Part shown: piece by piece, positions 34,955-45,551 of the stretch
Layout: each line of letters starts with the position of its first letter
Numbering within the stretch: the first letter of the stretch is position 1
Source: Tetragonia tetragonoides
Lineage: Eukaryota; Streptophyta; Magnoliopsida; Caryophyllales; Aizoaceae
DNA: 64,000 nt
Assembly: GCA_038025085.1 (NCBI GenBank)
Contig: CM076154.1
Coordinates: forward strand, 26,403,501 to 26,467,500
Reading direction: 5' to 3'
Notes under the pieces: generated by a model
The model's input: the letters and a program-made list of their open reading frames with translations, nothing else
The model's database searches: none
Told to the model about the DNA's origin: nothing
Translations under genes and position numbers: made by a program

Positions 34955-35190
34955 GGATCCCGATTCATTCTCTATCCCTTGTGTTATTGGTAAAATGGAG
35001 TTTGATAGGGCTTTATGTGACCTTGGTGCAAGTGTGAGTTTAATGCATTGTCTATTTGCAAGAAGCTTGGTTTGGATGACTTGAAACCCACCTCCATGTC
35101 TTTGCAACTTGCCGATCGAACGGTGAAGTATCCGGTGGGTGTTTTGGAAAATGTACCTATTCAAGTGGGTAAATTTTACATTCCTAATCA
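34955..35190 (+). pseudogene. Athila-like retropepsin (aspartic protease) fragment
   Basis: Frames around 34965-35190 give DPDSFSIPCVIGKMEFDRAL, CDLGASVSLM, and, after a frameshift near 35045, SICKKLGLDDLKPTSMSLQL and VGVLENVPIQVGKFYIPN. CDLGASVSLM is the active-site region of the family (a D-x-GAS-type motif). The fragment is cut at about 35190. Confidence 0.75.
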
Positions 35191-35444
35191 ACAAGGATTG
35201 ATGACTCATGGGCGAGGAAGCGTCGATTTGCACGATAGGACAACTGTAATATTCCTTTAGATATACGAGTTGTCTACGAGTTGCGACACAAACTTCCTCG
35301 AGGGTCGGTAAGGTTCAAAAGGTTGTGCCAATGCACAGGCAAATGATGCAAATGATGAAAAATATTGAACATGTTATTAAACAATTAAGCAAACTTAACT
35401 TTCGAGTCTCACCCTATTAAATAAGTCCTCAGTGAAGTCGCCAC
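35190..35444 (-). other. Primer site and truncated leader of a Tat-like element
   Basis: The reverse complement begins GGTGGCGACTTCACTGAGGA, the tRNA-Arg-type primer site. It then matches the leader of the plus-strand copy at 45529-45780. It stops near 35190 inside Athila protease sequence. Confidence 0.85.
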
Positions 35445-37317
35445 CGTAAAAACTCGGGATTTCTACGGCCACGGAGTGCGCCCTTATAGAAAATTTGTAA
35501 GCTGGGGGTTTAGATAAGTTGAAGGAACCGTCGAGTTAGAAAAGCTTTTGTAAAGACTTGAATTGAATAAAAACCACGAAAGAGGTCACAAATCTGCTAT
35601 CGGCGTTTTATCGAAGGGACAAACCGAAGGGACAACCCGATAGCGCGATAAGTGAACTGATCATGTTTTAAGAAAGACTCCCGCTCATTAGAGGTGATCA
35701 TTTGCGGGTTTGGACTGGACACGGGCCGGGCTTTTGGTGAAAAAGTTGTCCAACGGGCCTAAATATAGTTGTCCTTGTCCGCCCATCAGGGCTCAAAATT
35801 GCTGTCATGGCCCGCCCTATTAACGGGCCGAGCTTGCCCATGGGCTAACGGGATTTTTTTAATACTATTTTCCAATTAAATTTTAGAAGTTTTTTTGGTT
35901 TACAAAAGTTTATTTTAGAATTAATATGCAACTTAACTCCAAAATCAAGTGTAATACGCCACATAATCATGATTATGATATATTTTCACCCAAAATAAGT
36001 CTTAATAACACACTAACAAACAACAAAACTCACAATTTTTAAGTTAAAAATAATAAACGGTCCGGGTAGGGCCGCCCATCGGCCATTTTGTGTTGTCCTT
36101 CTCCGCCCATTTATTTTAGTGGGTCGGGCCAAGCCCGCCCATTAAATATATTTTTTTTCAAAAATCTTGTCCATACCCGCCCAAATTGCGGGCCGGGAGG
36201 GTCGGGCTTTTCGGGCCGTCCCGTCCATAATCAGCTCTACCGCTCATATAGAACATATGAGTACCCAAGAATAAAGGGTTCGGGGCGAAGGTACGAGGTA
36301 GGAAGGTGTTAGGCACCCAACTCGCCCGTTTATGACGGCCTCTACTAACTCAAGTTTGCTTAATAATCTAAAGACATGGTTCCCACACAAAACCGGATTA
36401 ACAACCTAGACTTAGACTATTAATTGGTTCATCACAAGCATCACAACATTAATTTTTTACCCTTATTTAGACATGCATTCGATTTGACAAGTTGGGCAGC
36501 ACAACGACTGTACAGACAATATTTAGGAAGTAATAAAAACGTTATTCTAGCATGATATCTTCATTAGAACTACTTGAAAAAAAAAAACAGTTAAGCAATT
36601 AATTTAATTTGACCCCTCAGGAATTTGTACCTGAAATGTAGGCTATATTTGACAAAAATTGTAAAGCAAGATCTCAAATTTGGAAAAAGGGGGAAGCTCG
36701 GTGTCAATACTCCCAAGAATAGAATAGAATTGTTTATGGAAGAAAGAGGGAGAAGCTTAGAGTCAATACTACTGAGAATAGAGGGTGTCAACTGTAAACT
36801 GTGTGTTTTGAACTGAAGGTGAAGGGTTGTATTTATAGGCGTGAGAAGTAGGTTTTGACGACAGAAATTGAGCTGAAAAAGGAGACGGGCTTGAAAAATG
36901 AGCCGGGCACGAAGCAGGGTCAGCGCCGCTAGCGGCCCTGGCCTGGGCCGCTGACGGGCTGTCAGCAGCCAGCAGGATGTCGTCATAATGACGACATCCA
37001 GTCCATTTTTATTTTCAGGAGGAATTTAAATTTTCCGAAAAATATGAAAAGACCGTTTTACCCCTGAACGGTAAAAGACGGTTTTACCCCTAAATCGCAA
37101 CTTGGCGACCGGGAGTCGGAAAGAGGCATGAGACGTGTCGTTGGAAAGCTCTTGAACGAGCCTTCTGAATGAAATGGAATGAAAGAGTGTTTGGAGGAAA
37201 AACCTGAGACCTTATCTTAACTATTAAAGCAAAAATAGCAGTTCAAGTTTATAAATTACTCCTTTAATCATCGGACTTTTGCGGAGAAATATGAAGGCGC
37301 TGTTTTTGGCGTCTACA
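35445..37317 (-). repeat. LTR of the Tat-like element (copy A) with hAT insertion
   Basis: On the minus strand it starts TGTAGACGCCAAAAACAGCG (37317) and ends ...GAGTTTTTACG, the terminal CA mutated to CG. TATA-like CCTATAAATAC lies near 36838. Without the 551-bp insert and duplication it is about 1314 bp, close to copy B (1337 bp). It contains a 25-bp near-perfect palindrome (36975-36999). Confidence 0.85.
35689..36239. mobile_element. Non-autonomous hAT-like element in LTR copy A
   Basis: CCGCTCAT occurs immediately before (35681-35688) and after (36240-36247) the insert, while LTR copy B has the region uninterrupted. The ends TAGAGGTGATCAT and the inverse of ATAATCAGCTCTA form imperfect inverted repeats. 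The interior has repeated GGGCCGGGC/GCCCGCCC motifs and no real gene. Confidence 0.88.
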
Positions 37318-38589
37318 CGTATCCCCTTTTCAGAATTTAACTCTCTCAAATTTCTCAAAGCTTCTAACATGGTGGAATCCTTTGAAAATCTGTTCGATAC
37401 CTGGTGTAAAAATCTGACCATAGAATATAAATTAAAACTGGCTCCGTATCATATTTCGACCTTATTGGCTCTAAGACCAACTAAAATTTTGTGGCCCCTT
37501 CTTCGATCTGCATTGAACTATTGGGACCCAAACTTGCACGTCTTCCGTTTCGGTAATTCTGAATTATGCCCTCGAGTTGAAGAATTTGCAGCAATTACTA
37601 ATATGTCTGATATTCTTCCCCCAACTTTGCCTTATTTGAGGGGTGGTTTTAGTAATCAGTACAGAAAATTTCTAGGCTTAACATCTGCAGAAGCCAAAAG
37701 CATGATTCATGGTGTCGATGTGGACTTAGTTCAAATCTGTGAAAAGTTTAGTGCTTCTTCTGAACAGGATGCGATATTTAGGTGTTGCCGCCAACAGGCT
37801 TTTGTACTTTCCCTGTTGAATCGCCTATTGTTTGCTAACGCAGAGTCTTCCAACCTGGGCAGAGTCTCGCTCTTGCGAGTGGTGAATAAAATGGCTGAAG
37901 GGCACTCTCCTTTGAATCTGGTTATAGGAGAAACTATTTTAGGGCTTGACAGGTTGAAAATTTCGCCTCAGAAAGCCTTTTCTGGCAACCCCCTACTGCT
38001 TGAAATTTGGTTATGCGAGCATCTAAGGCTGATAGAATAGCCAGAGACGATGATAGCTCGTACCTCTCAAGCTTGGAAAAGAAGACTGATATTGCTGCTA
38101 GCTTCTTGGTTAGAAAAAGACCATATGATGAAAAGACCTTGCTTAATGGGATGCCTTTTTCCATGTCGGACCTGCTATTCGTTAGCATGTGACTTGGTGG
38201 AGCTTGACCTTTGGTGGCTTGTTGTAAATACATCCCTCGCACTACTATAGTGGGTCTGTACAGGAGTACTTGCTTTTTTCCTTCTAGGGTCATGAGGCAA
38301 TATGGGTTAAAGCAGATTATCCATCGTCAGGAGACCATAAGACAACCTACCTTGGCTTTGGCCACTGAAATTTCTAAGGTATGGGGAAAATACTGGCGTG
38401 GCTGGGATCGCTAGATGGTACCTTGGATGATTGCCCCAACTCAAGTTTGTGAGACCTATTTGAACTGGCTTTCCTGCAGTGATGGAGAAATGAGACGAGC
38501 ACTAGGGTCCTTCAAAGAAGAACTTTTCAAACGAAACCTTCTAAAGGGAAGAAGGATTAAAGTAGTTTTTTTTAGAAAGAAAGTCTAGT
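37291..38589 (+). pseudogene. Plant mobile domain (PMD, aminotransferase-like) ORF, antisense to the Gypsy element
   Basis: The 250-aa open part (ATG 37291 to stop 38040) has FLKASNMVESFENLFDTWCK, LRSALNYWDPNLHVFRFGNS and ELCPRVEEFAAITNMSDILP. This is the pattern of the plant mobile domain found in MAIN/MAIL1-type proteins and in extra ORFs of Tat/Athila-type retrotransposons. Homology continues in shifted frames: about 38040-38200 (IARTSQAWKRR), 38235-38410 (VGLYRSTCFFPSRVMRQYGL) and to about 38589 (MIAPTQVCETYLNWLSC). The gene is therefore broken after residue 250. It runs opposite to gag and integrase of its host element, and its start codon lies inside the LTR (boundary 37317), so an LTR antisense promoter would be needed. 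Function of PMD ORFs in elements is unknown; PMD host proteins are linked to silencing. Confidence 0.75.
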
Positions 38590-38884
38590 TTAAAAAAAGC
38601 AATAGGAATTTGTTTAGCTTAAACCCTCGTTGTTGCACTTCTTTTTTATAATCTTAGGAATTTTCATTTTTGCAATGTAAGCTTATTCGTTCAGTTTGAA
38701 TAAAGAATGTCCTTTTTGTGAATGAGTTGAATGGAATTTTGGATTGATTTTGGTCGGGCCCCTTAAAAGGGTTACCTACGTATCCAATGTGGAATCATGC
38801 TAGCGTAGTTCGTTCAATTTGTGTACGTCTTTTTTTTTTTTTTTTTTTGGATCTATTTTTATTTATTTTTTTATTTTATATTTG
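38590..38884 (-). other. Tat-like 3' spacer with conserved motif
   Basis: It contains, on the minus strand, CGAACTACG...GGATACGTAGGTAACC (38812-38770), shared with the gag-only Gypsy element at 24253-24297. A T-run lies at 38829-38849. Confidence 0.6.
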
Positions 38885-40220
38885 GACGTAGCACTTTTTC
38901 AGTTGGTCCATGTTGGCGAGCTGACTAAACTAGATGCCATCAATGTCCGTAAGCCGGACTGCGCTTCCTTATAAGATGTCTATGATAATGAACGGACCGG
39001 ACCAATTTGGTCGAAATTTTCCTCTGGGGTCAGTAACTAGGGCACGTAAGTCTTTCCAAACTATGTCCCCTTCTTTCAGATTTCAAGGTCGAACCTTTTT
39101 GTTGAATGCTCTTGCCATGCATTGTTGGTACATGTGTGAATGGTCTAGAGCCCGTAGGCGTCTTTCATCTGTCCACATGAGTTCCTCATAACGAGATTGC
39201 ATCCATTGGGTTTCTGAAATTTCACCCTCTAAGGCTATAAGCATGGAGGGTAGATGGACTTCTATGGGTAGTACAAATTCCATCCCGTAGACTACGGAAT
39301 AAGGTGTTGCTCATGTGGATGATCTTATGGACGTTCTATACCCCTAAAGGGAAAACGGGAGTTTGATGGGCCAATGTTTGTAGTTTTCTATCATCTTTTC
39401 GATGGCAGTCTTGAGGTTTTTGTTGACGGGTTCTACTGCGCCATTGATCTGGGGACAGTAACAGGATGATTCGTGGTGCTAGATTTTTTACTTCTTTAGT
39501 AGGGTGGCTGTTTCGGGTTTGAAATGGGATACATGGTCACTAATGATTTCATGTGGAACGCCGTATCGGCAGATTATGTTGTTCCTTATGAATTTGGACA
39601 CTTGCTTGGATGTGATGATGGCATAGGACTGTGCTTCAGACCATTTGGTAAAATAGTCTATGGCTACTAGGATGTATTCATGTCCTCTAGAGCCCTTCGG
39701 GGTGATTTTACCAATGATATCTATTCCCCATGCAAAAAATGGCCAAGGGGATGTGAAGTTATGGAGCATTGAGGGTGGCATATGTTGTAGGTTGGCAAAT
39801 ATCTGACACTTCTTGCATTTCTTGACATAGTCGTAACAGTCTCTTTCCATGGTGGTCCAATAGTATCCCAGTCATAGGACCTTTCTAGAGAGCATTCGAC
39901 CAGTCATGTGTGGTTCGCACACCCTATTGTGTACCTCATCCATGATTTCTAAGGCTTCTTTGGCGTTCAACACATTTGTATAGAATCCCCTTGTACTCTA
40001 CATATTGTGTCGCTAAGAGACGGATGGCTCATTGAGCTCTTATTGGCGCGTCCTGAGGGTATATGCCTTTGGTGATGTAGTTGAAGACGTCTTGGTACCA
40101 AGGGTCTTCTTCGATCGGAGTCAGGATTAGGCTTGTACCGAAGTTATTGCAGAAGGCTGGCTTGCTGCATCTTTGTATGTGGAGTTGGGCATTGTTGAGG
40201 GAGTTCAGCTGCTCAAATTC
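38885..40220 (-). pseudogene. Integrase and pol C-terminal region, minus copy, degraded
   Basis: From 40220 the minus strand reads EFEQLNSLNNAQLHIQ, the linker normally found after RNase H, following an acceptor-like tract. The integrase core follows in the 120-aa frame 39850-39488: MERDCYDYVKKCKKCQIF (zinc-binding CxxC), WGIDIIGKI (first D) and ISDHVSHF (second D). Stops and frameshifts interrupt the rest (NGAVE region near 39430; 39283-39083 C-terminal part). Compared with the plus-strand copy it has more lesions, so it is non-functional. Confidence 0.8.
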
Positions 40221-40565
40221 TTGTAAAAGAGATAATTTGCATTCTTCCTTTGCGAAGTTTACTTACATTGCTTAAATTGATTAGTTAATGATTTGTGCAA
40301 TTCTGAGTTCATTGGATTTATCAATAGCTAAACAAAGGAAGAAATGAGCAAGGGGAATTTTTATTGATTTGCAAAAAGATAAGCACACATGACTTTAGAG
40401 AAGAGGGTCTCTAACTCCCGTCAAAAGGAAACTAGACTTATAAGAAAAAAAGTAAAATGGGCAATACCCCCTGTTCAAGACTCAACCTAGAGATTTAGCT
40501 ATGATCCTAACTCGACAAAACTTCGGGACTCAGACTCGATTCCTCTAGCTCTTGTTGGTAGCTAT

Positions 40566-41057
40566 CTAATTCCAGGCTTCATAGGCATCCTCTTCTTCCT
40601 TTAGAGGTGGCGGAATTTCTCCATTGTTTATGATTTTCTGTATATCATCTTTCAGGCGGATGCAGTCGTCCTTGTGGTGGCTGAAGACTTGGTGATAGCG
40701 GCAGTAGAAATCCTTATCTTTAATTATCTCCTGGAGGTCGTCAGTGGAAATCATGGGCTTAAGGTCTCCTCTCCATATGAGGGCATTCATAACATTCCCA
40801 ATGGGGACGTGCAATTGAGTGTACTGTTTTTGGTCAAATCGGTGCCATCCTTTTATAGCCCAGGTGATAGGAGACCACATGGTTCCTTGATCAATGAAGG
40901 AGGTGATTACCCTTTTTAGGCGCTTGCACTGGTTGGTATGATTCCCATTGGCTTCACAATATTTGCACCAGAGATAGGGATTCCCATCACCGGGAAGCAT
41001 TTGAGGGGTAGGCCTTCTCAGGTGAGCATACCCGTACTTGACCATCTTGCTAAACAT
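40566..41057 (-). CDS. Tat-like zinc-knuckle ORF (C-terminal gag-pro part), 163 aa
   Basis: Contains MVKYGYAHLRRPTPQMLP, CKYCEANGNHTNQC (CX2CX6HX3C) and CRYHQVFSHHKDDCIRLKDD. The last resembles the zinc-binding repeats typical of Ogre/Tat gag-pro proteins. It ends in a stop at 40566 and is not fused to pol. It is the best preserved frame of the minus copy; alone it is not expected to act except as part of gag-pro. Confidence 0.65.
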   Translation of the reverse strand: MFSKMVKYGYAHLRRPTPQMLPGDGNPYLWCKYCEANGNHTNQCKRLKRVITSFIDQGTMWSPITWAIKGWHRFDQKQYTQLHVPIGNVMNALIWRGDLKPMISTDDLQEIIKDKDFYCRYHQVFSHHKDDCIRLKDDIQKIINNGEIPPPLKEEEDAYEAWN

Positions 41058-41329
41058 CTCATCTTGCTGGAAACAAGCTTCCCCTTTAGCCAGAACAATG
41101 TTGCATTCAGTGGGTTTTTCTGGCGAGGAAATTCTCCTTTATCTGCTGAATTGCATTATGGTGTTGTGCCACATAGATAGATATCCCTTCGACGGTTTCT
41201 TTTATTTTCTTCGAACTCATCGGGCTCTCCTATTTCTTTGGTAGGGTATGTTTCGAGTTCTTCAGAACTAGTGGAGGTGTAAGATTTGGTGTCTTCTTTT
41301 GTGAGGGCTATTTCTTCGAGAGAGAATCC

Positions 41330-41764
41330 CTAAAGTTCAATATCCTCACTATCATGTTCTATCTTCAAGACAGGAGCCTTGTCGATGGTTGCCTTGATAG
41401 GATTGGCTTCGATTTCCACAATTTCTCCTTCTAGCATCATCTTGACTTTTTGGTGAAGGGTAGAGGCTACGACATTCAGACCATGGAGCCAAGGTCGTCC
41501 CAACAACAAGTTGAAAGTGGTCGGAATATCCATGACATAAAATTGGACCGTTTTCTATATAGCTCCTGAGGTGACATTCATGGTCATGGTGCCAAGGACC
41601 TTTCGGCTGGGGTTGTCATAAGCACGTAAGCCTTGTGTTGAGTGAGCCAGATTCTTGATATCTATGTCCAACTTTACTGCGGTTCTCAGCGGGCATACGT
41701 TCACAGCGGATCCATTATCCACGAGGATCATAGGCACATACTTGCCCATAGAGACTATAATCAA
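41330..41764 (-). pseudogene. Tat-like retropepsin region
   Basis: The upstream frame has MILVDNGSAVNVCPLRTAVK, the active-site DxGSxxN-type region. The downstream frame has FNLLLGRPWLHGLNVVASTLH, a conserved segment that follows the protease in Tat/Ogre elements. A stop between the two frames (about 41540) interrupts the protein. Confidence 0.75.
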
Positions 41765-42038
41765 GTATAAGGCATTATTGTGTGAGGATCCCTAGGGAGC
41801 GAGGTAGTTCACTGTCAGAGAAAGTAATGATCGGTTGTGGTTTATCCCCAACCAAGAAGCTGACTAGCTCATCAAGCCTCATATCTTGTGACACCGAAAC
41901 TTTTGACAAGGCCTCCAAAATGGCTTATCGGTGTTCGTAGGATGAGGCTAAGAGTTGTCAAATGGAGATAGCAGCTATGATCCTTTTGAGCTGTCCAGTA
42001 ATGGGAGACTCTTTGTATTTGGCAGGAGTTTCTTCAGC

Positions 42039-43373
42039 TTATTCTTCCGTTGGAGGTTGAACCCTGTCATTATAGATGTTTGGTGGCCTATAATGTCGAC
42101 CAGAATGTGTCAAATGGGCCATCTCTAAGGGAGATCTGGTTTGGACTTCCCATATATCTTCTTCGTCGTTATCCGATATTCCGGCGATCTCAAGCCCCAG
42201 AGCATCTTCGACACTTATATGCAAGATGGCGCCTAAAGGGTTACTGGAGTTGCTGGGTGCTTGTCCAGGTTTGGGTAAAGGTATGGTGGCATTCTCAATT
42301 CTATCTTGGATAGCGTGCTTAAGAGCCCAACAATGATTAGTGTCATGTCTTTTCCCTTGGTGGTATTTGAAGTGTTCGTCCTCTTTCCAGTTACGACCCC
42401 TGATAGTTGGTTCCGGAGTAGGACCAATGGGCTGTAGCAGATTATTTTTTATCATTCTTTCGAGAGCATGAGACAAGGTCATGCCGAGAGGATTGAATTC
42501 CCTCAGCGGCTTCCTTTCAGCAAAGGTATTCACAGCAGATACCTCATTAACTTGAGTGATAGAAGAGACTCCAGTAGTTGTCATCATGTCTCTCCCATAA
42601 GTGAAGGGCTTAGGAGTGACCTGATCCTTATTTTTGTTGAGATAATCTTCAATGAGGATGCCAACATCGTAAAGACGCTGACATGAGTGAATGGCTTGAT
42701 ATTGAAGATGGTTTTGTTAGGCTGGTCGCAGGTTTTTAATAAAATGCCTGATTTGTTCAGCTTCAGAAGGGGTTTCCACCATTTCAGTTATCTTAGACTT
42801 CCCTCGATGGAGGAATTTAGTGAATCCCTCGTTCTTCTCTTGAGTGGTGATTTCAAACTCTCTCAAAGTGATAGGGAGCGTAGCATTATCTTTGTACCGA
42901 GCCAGGAAGACTGTGGTAAAATCAGACCAGGTTGGGTATTTTTCCACATCCAAAGTGTAGAACCATCACCGAGCATGAGTGTCATGGGTCTGGGGGAATA
43001 AACGGGCATAGAATTTTGTTTTTCATTCCCCTTCGAGCCATAGCAGTGGTGAAGGAATTCAGATAATCTTGTGGGCTGTCGATTCCGATGAAAGTGGGAA
43101 CTTCGGGCATAGAGAACTTGACCGGAAGTTTGCCTTTGATTTTAGTGTCGAATTTTCCGACATTGGCACTATAGTTGGAAATCAAACCGCTACTCTTGAG
43201 CACAGAGTTAATCTTAGCCAGCAATGGCATTTGGGCCCTTCCTCCTCAGAGTCAGAATCGGAGGGGATCCTTGCTTCTTCTTGTCTTTTCCTTTCTATAT
43301 CCTCGACCTTGAGTCGTACCCTTTCTAGCTCACTCATGAGCTGATCCAGTATCTCGTCAGTAGTTTTGGGCAT
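42039..43373 (-). pseudogene. gag: Tat-like gag, multiple breaks
   Basis: The ATG at 43373 gives MPKTTDEILDQLMSELERVR (coiled-coil-like). It continues after a frameshift in 43230-42982 (FSMPEVPTFIGIDSPQDYL), then 42953-42717 (TVFLARYKDNATLPITLREF), then 42587-42039 (RNWKEDEHFKYHQGKRHDTN, a zinc-knuckle with C replaced by F). The same motifs occur in the gag of the element at 15740-17020, showing that the two families are related. Confidence 0.8.
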
Positions 43374-43674
43374 TGTGAAATTGGGAGGGGTGATAGGTGT
43401 GGAGAAAAAGGTATGTAGTGATGGCGAATTTATTGATGGTGAGGCTGTTTGTGGTGGAGGTAGTCGGGAACTTGGCGGTGTAGACGGTTGCAGAAGAACT
43501 AGCCTTGCCGAAGGCCGAGCCCAGCTTTTCTCAAGGTTTTCTTTCTTTTTCGGATCCCCTATCCTGAACAGGAAGCACGGAGCACTTAGTAACAAGAAGA
43601 GACCATGAGACTCTCGCTTAAGAAAAAGGACGACCCGCACATAGAAAACATATTGTCCTTACCAGATTGTCCAC

Positions 43675-45011
43675 TGTAAGGACCCGGGATTTTCCTCCAT
43701 CTAGGTGTGTTCCACGGAGTACGTCATTATAGAAAATTTGTAAGTTGGGGGTTTAGATAAGTTCAAGGGACCATCGAGTTAGAAAAGGTTTTTTAAAGAC
43801 TTGAATTGAGTAAAAAACCATGAAAGAGGTCACAAATCTGCTATCAGCGTTTTATCCAAGGGACAAACCGAAGGGACAATCCGAAGGGAGAACCCAATAG
43901 CGCGATAAGTGAACTGATCATGTTTTTAGAAAGACTTTCGCTCATATAGAACATATGAGTAATCAAGAATAAAAGGTTTGGGGGCGAAGGTACGAGGTGG
44001 GAAGGTGGTAGGCACCCAACTCGCTCGTATTATGATGGCCTCTACTAACTCAAATTTGCTTAATAATTTAAAGACATAATTCCCATGCAAAACTGGATTA
44101 ACAACCTAGACTTAGACTATTAATTGGTTCATCACAACCATCACAACATTTATTAATGACCCTTAATTAGACATGCATTCGATTGGAAAATTGAGCATTA
44201 CGACGACTAGACATGCTTGGAAGGACCATATTTAGTAAGCAATAAAAGACGTTTACTAGCATGATATCTACATTATGACTACTAGAAAATAAACAATTAG
44301 GCAAGTAATTTAATTTGAGTCCTCAGGAGTTTGTACATGAACTGTAGGCTATATTTAGCAAAAATAGTAAAGACAAGATCTCAAGTTTGGATGAAAAAGG
44401 GGGAAGCTCAGTGTTAATACTCCTGAGAATAGAGGTTGTCAACTGTAGACTGTGTGTTTTTGAGGGTTGGACGGGTGAAGAGGAGCCAAAATTTGGAATT
44501 AGGGCTGAAAAATAGTCGGGCCTGGAGACTTAGCTAGCGCGGCTAGCGGCCCTGGATTTTCATCCAGAGTCGCTGGCGGCCCTGGCGAGGGCCGCTAGCA
44601 GCGCTGGCCACAGCAGCTGGCGGCCCTGGCTGTTAACCCAGGGCCGCTGACAATTAACAGCTTGCCAGCTGGGTGTTGTCATAATGACGACATCCAGTCC
44701 ATTTTAATTTCCGGAGGATTTTTAGTGTTCTGAAAATTTGAAAAGACTGTTTTACCCTTCTTCGGTAAAAGACGGTTTTACCCCCGGCTCGCAACTTGGC
44801 GACGGGGAGTCGGAAAAAGACATGAGAGGTGTCGTTGGAAAGCTGTTGAACGTGGCTTTTGAATGGGGTCTGAATGAAAGAGTGATCGAGGAAAAAAACC
44901 TGAGACCTTATTTTACCTATTAAAGCAAAAATAGCATTCAAGTTTATATATTACTCCTTTCATCATCGGGCTTTTGCGGAGAAATCTGAAGGCGTTTTTT
45001 TGGCGTCTACA
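43675..45011 (-). repeat. LTR of the Tat-like element (copy B)
   Basis: Minus strand: starts TGTAGACGCCAAAAAAACGC (45011) and ends CCCGGGTCCTTACA (43675). Only GTGG of the primer site remains before a leader deletion of about 0.9 kb relative to the plus copy. The TATA-bearing stretch seen in copy A is missing. A GC-rich block with repeated CTGGCGGCCCTGGC motifs lies at 44535-44650. Confidence 0.88.
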
Positions 45012-45528
45012 AGTTGTTGTAATGCTCAATTTGCCAATCGAAAGCATGTTTAAATAAGGGTCATTAATAAATGTTGTGATGCTTGTAATGAACCAATTAA
45101 TAGTCTAAGTCTAGGTTGTTAATTCGGTTTTGCATTTGAATTATGTCTTTAAATTATTAAGCAAACTTGAGTTAGTAGAGGCCATCATAATACGGGCGAG
45201 TTGGGTGCCTAACACCTTCCCACCTTGTACCTTCGCCCGGACCCTTTATTCTTGGGTACTCATATGTTCTATATGAGCGGGCGTCTTTCTAAAAATATGA
45301 TCAGTTCACTTATCGCGCTATTGGGTTGTTCCTTCGGTTTGTCCTTTCGATAAAACACTGATAATAAATTTGTGACCTCTTTCATGGTTTTTATTCAATT
45401 CAAGTCTTTAAAAAATCTTTTCTAACTCGATGGTCCCTTGAACTTATTTAAACACTAGCTCACAAATTTTCTATAAGGACGTACTCCGTGGAACACACCT
45501 AGATGGAGGAAAATCCCGGGTCCTTACA
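45012..45528 (+). repeat. 5'-truncated LTR of the plus-strand Tat-like copy
   Basis: Colinear with the last about 515 bp of LTR copy B in reverse (GTAATGCTCAATTTGCCAAT; CATATGTTCTATATGAGCGG) and ends CCCGGGTCCTTACA. The first about 800 bp are missing at the junction. Confidence 0.85.
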
Positions 45529-45529
45529 G

Positions 45530-45551
45530 TGGCGACTTCACTGGGGATTTA
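45530..45551 (+). other. Primer binding site, tRNA-Arg type
   Basis: TGGCGACTTCACTGGGGATT begins one base after the LTR end, identical to the site at 14021. Confidence 0.75.

Larger units (their letters stand above)
31461..35190 (+). mobile_element. Athila-like Gypsy element, 3'-truncated
   Basis: It has a 5' LTR (31461-32923), primer site, gag and protease region in order on the plus strand. Similarity to the element stops near 35190, where the leader of a Tat-like element in opposite orientation begins. Reverse transcriptase, integrase and the 3' LTR are absent. Confidence 0.8.
35190..45011 (-). mobile_element. Tat/Ogre-like Gypsy element, minus orientation, without RT/RNase H
   Basis: Read from 45011 downward: LTR (45011-43675), gag (43373-42039), protease region (41764-41330), zinc-knuckle frame (41057-40566), pol C-terminal part with integrase (40220-38885), antisense PMD gene (37291-38589, plus strand), LTR (37317-35445). 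After the second LTR there is a primer site and about 250 bp of element leader (35444-35190). The arrangement is therefore LTR-internal-LTR-internal, as produced by unequal recombination or head-to-tail insertion. No reverse transcriptase or RNase H motif was found between zinc knuckle and integrase. Confidence 0.85.

Noticed and set aside
36088..36312. 74-aa frame with GGSGFSGRPVHN
   Set aside because: Inside the hAT-like insert in the LTR and crosses its boundary; compositional artefact.
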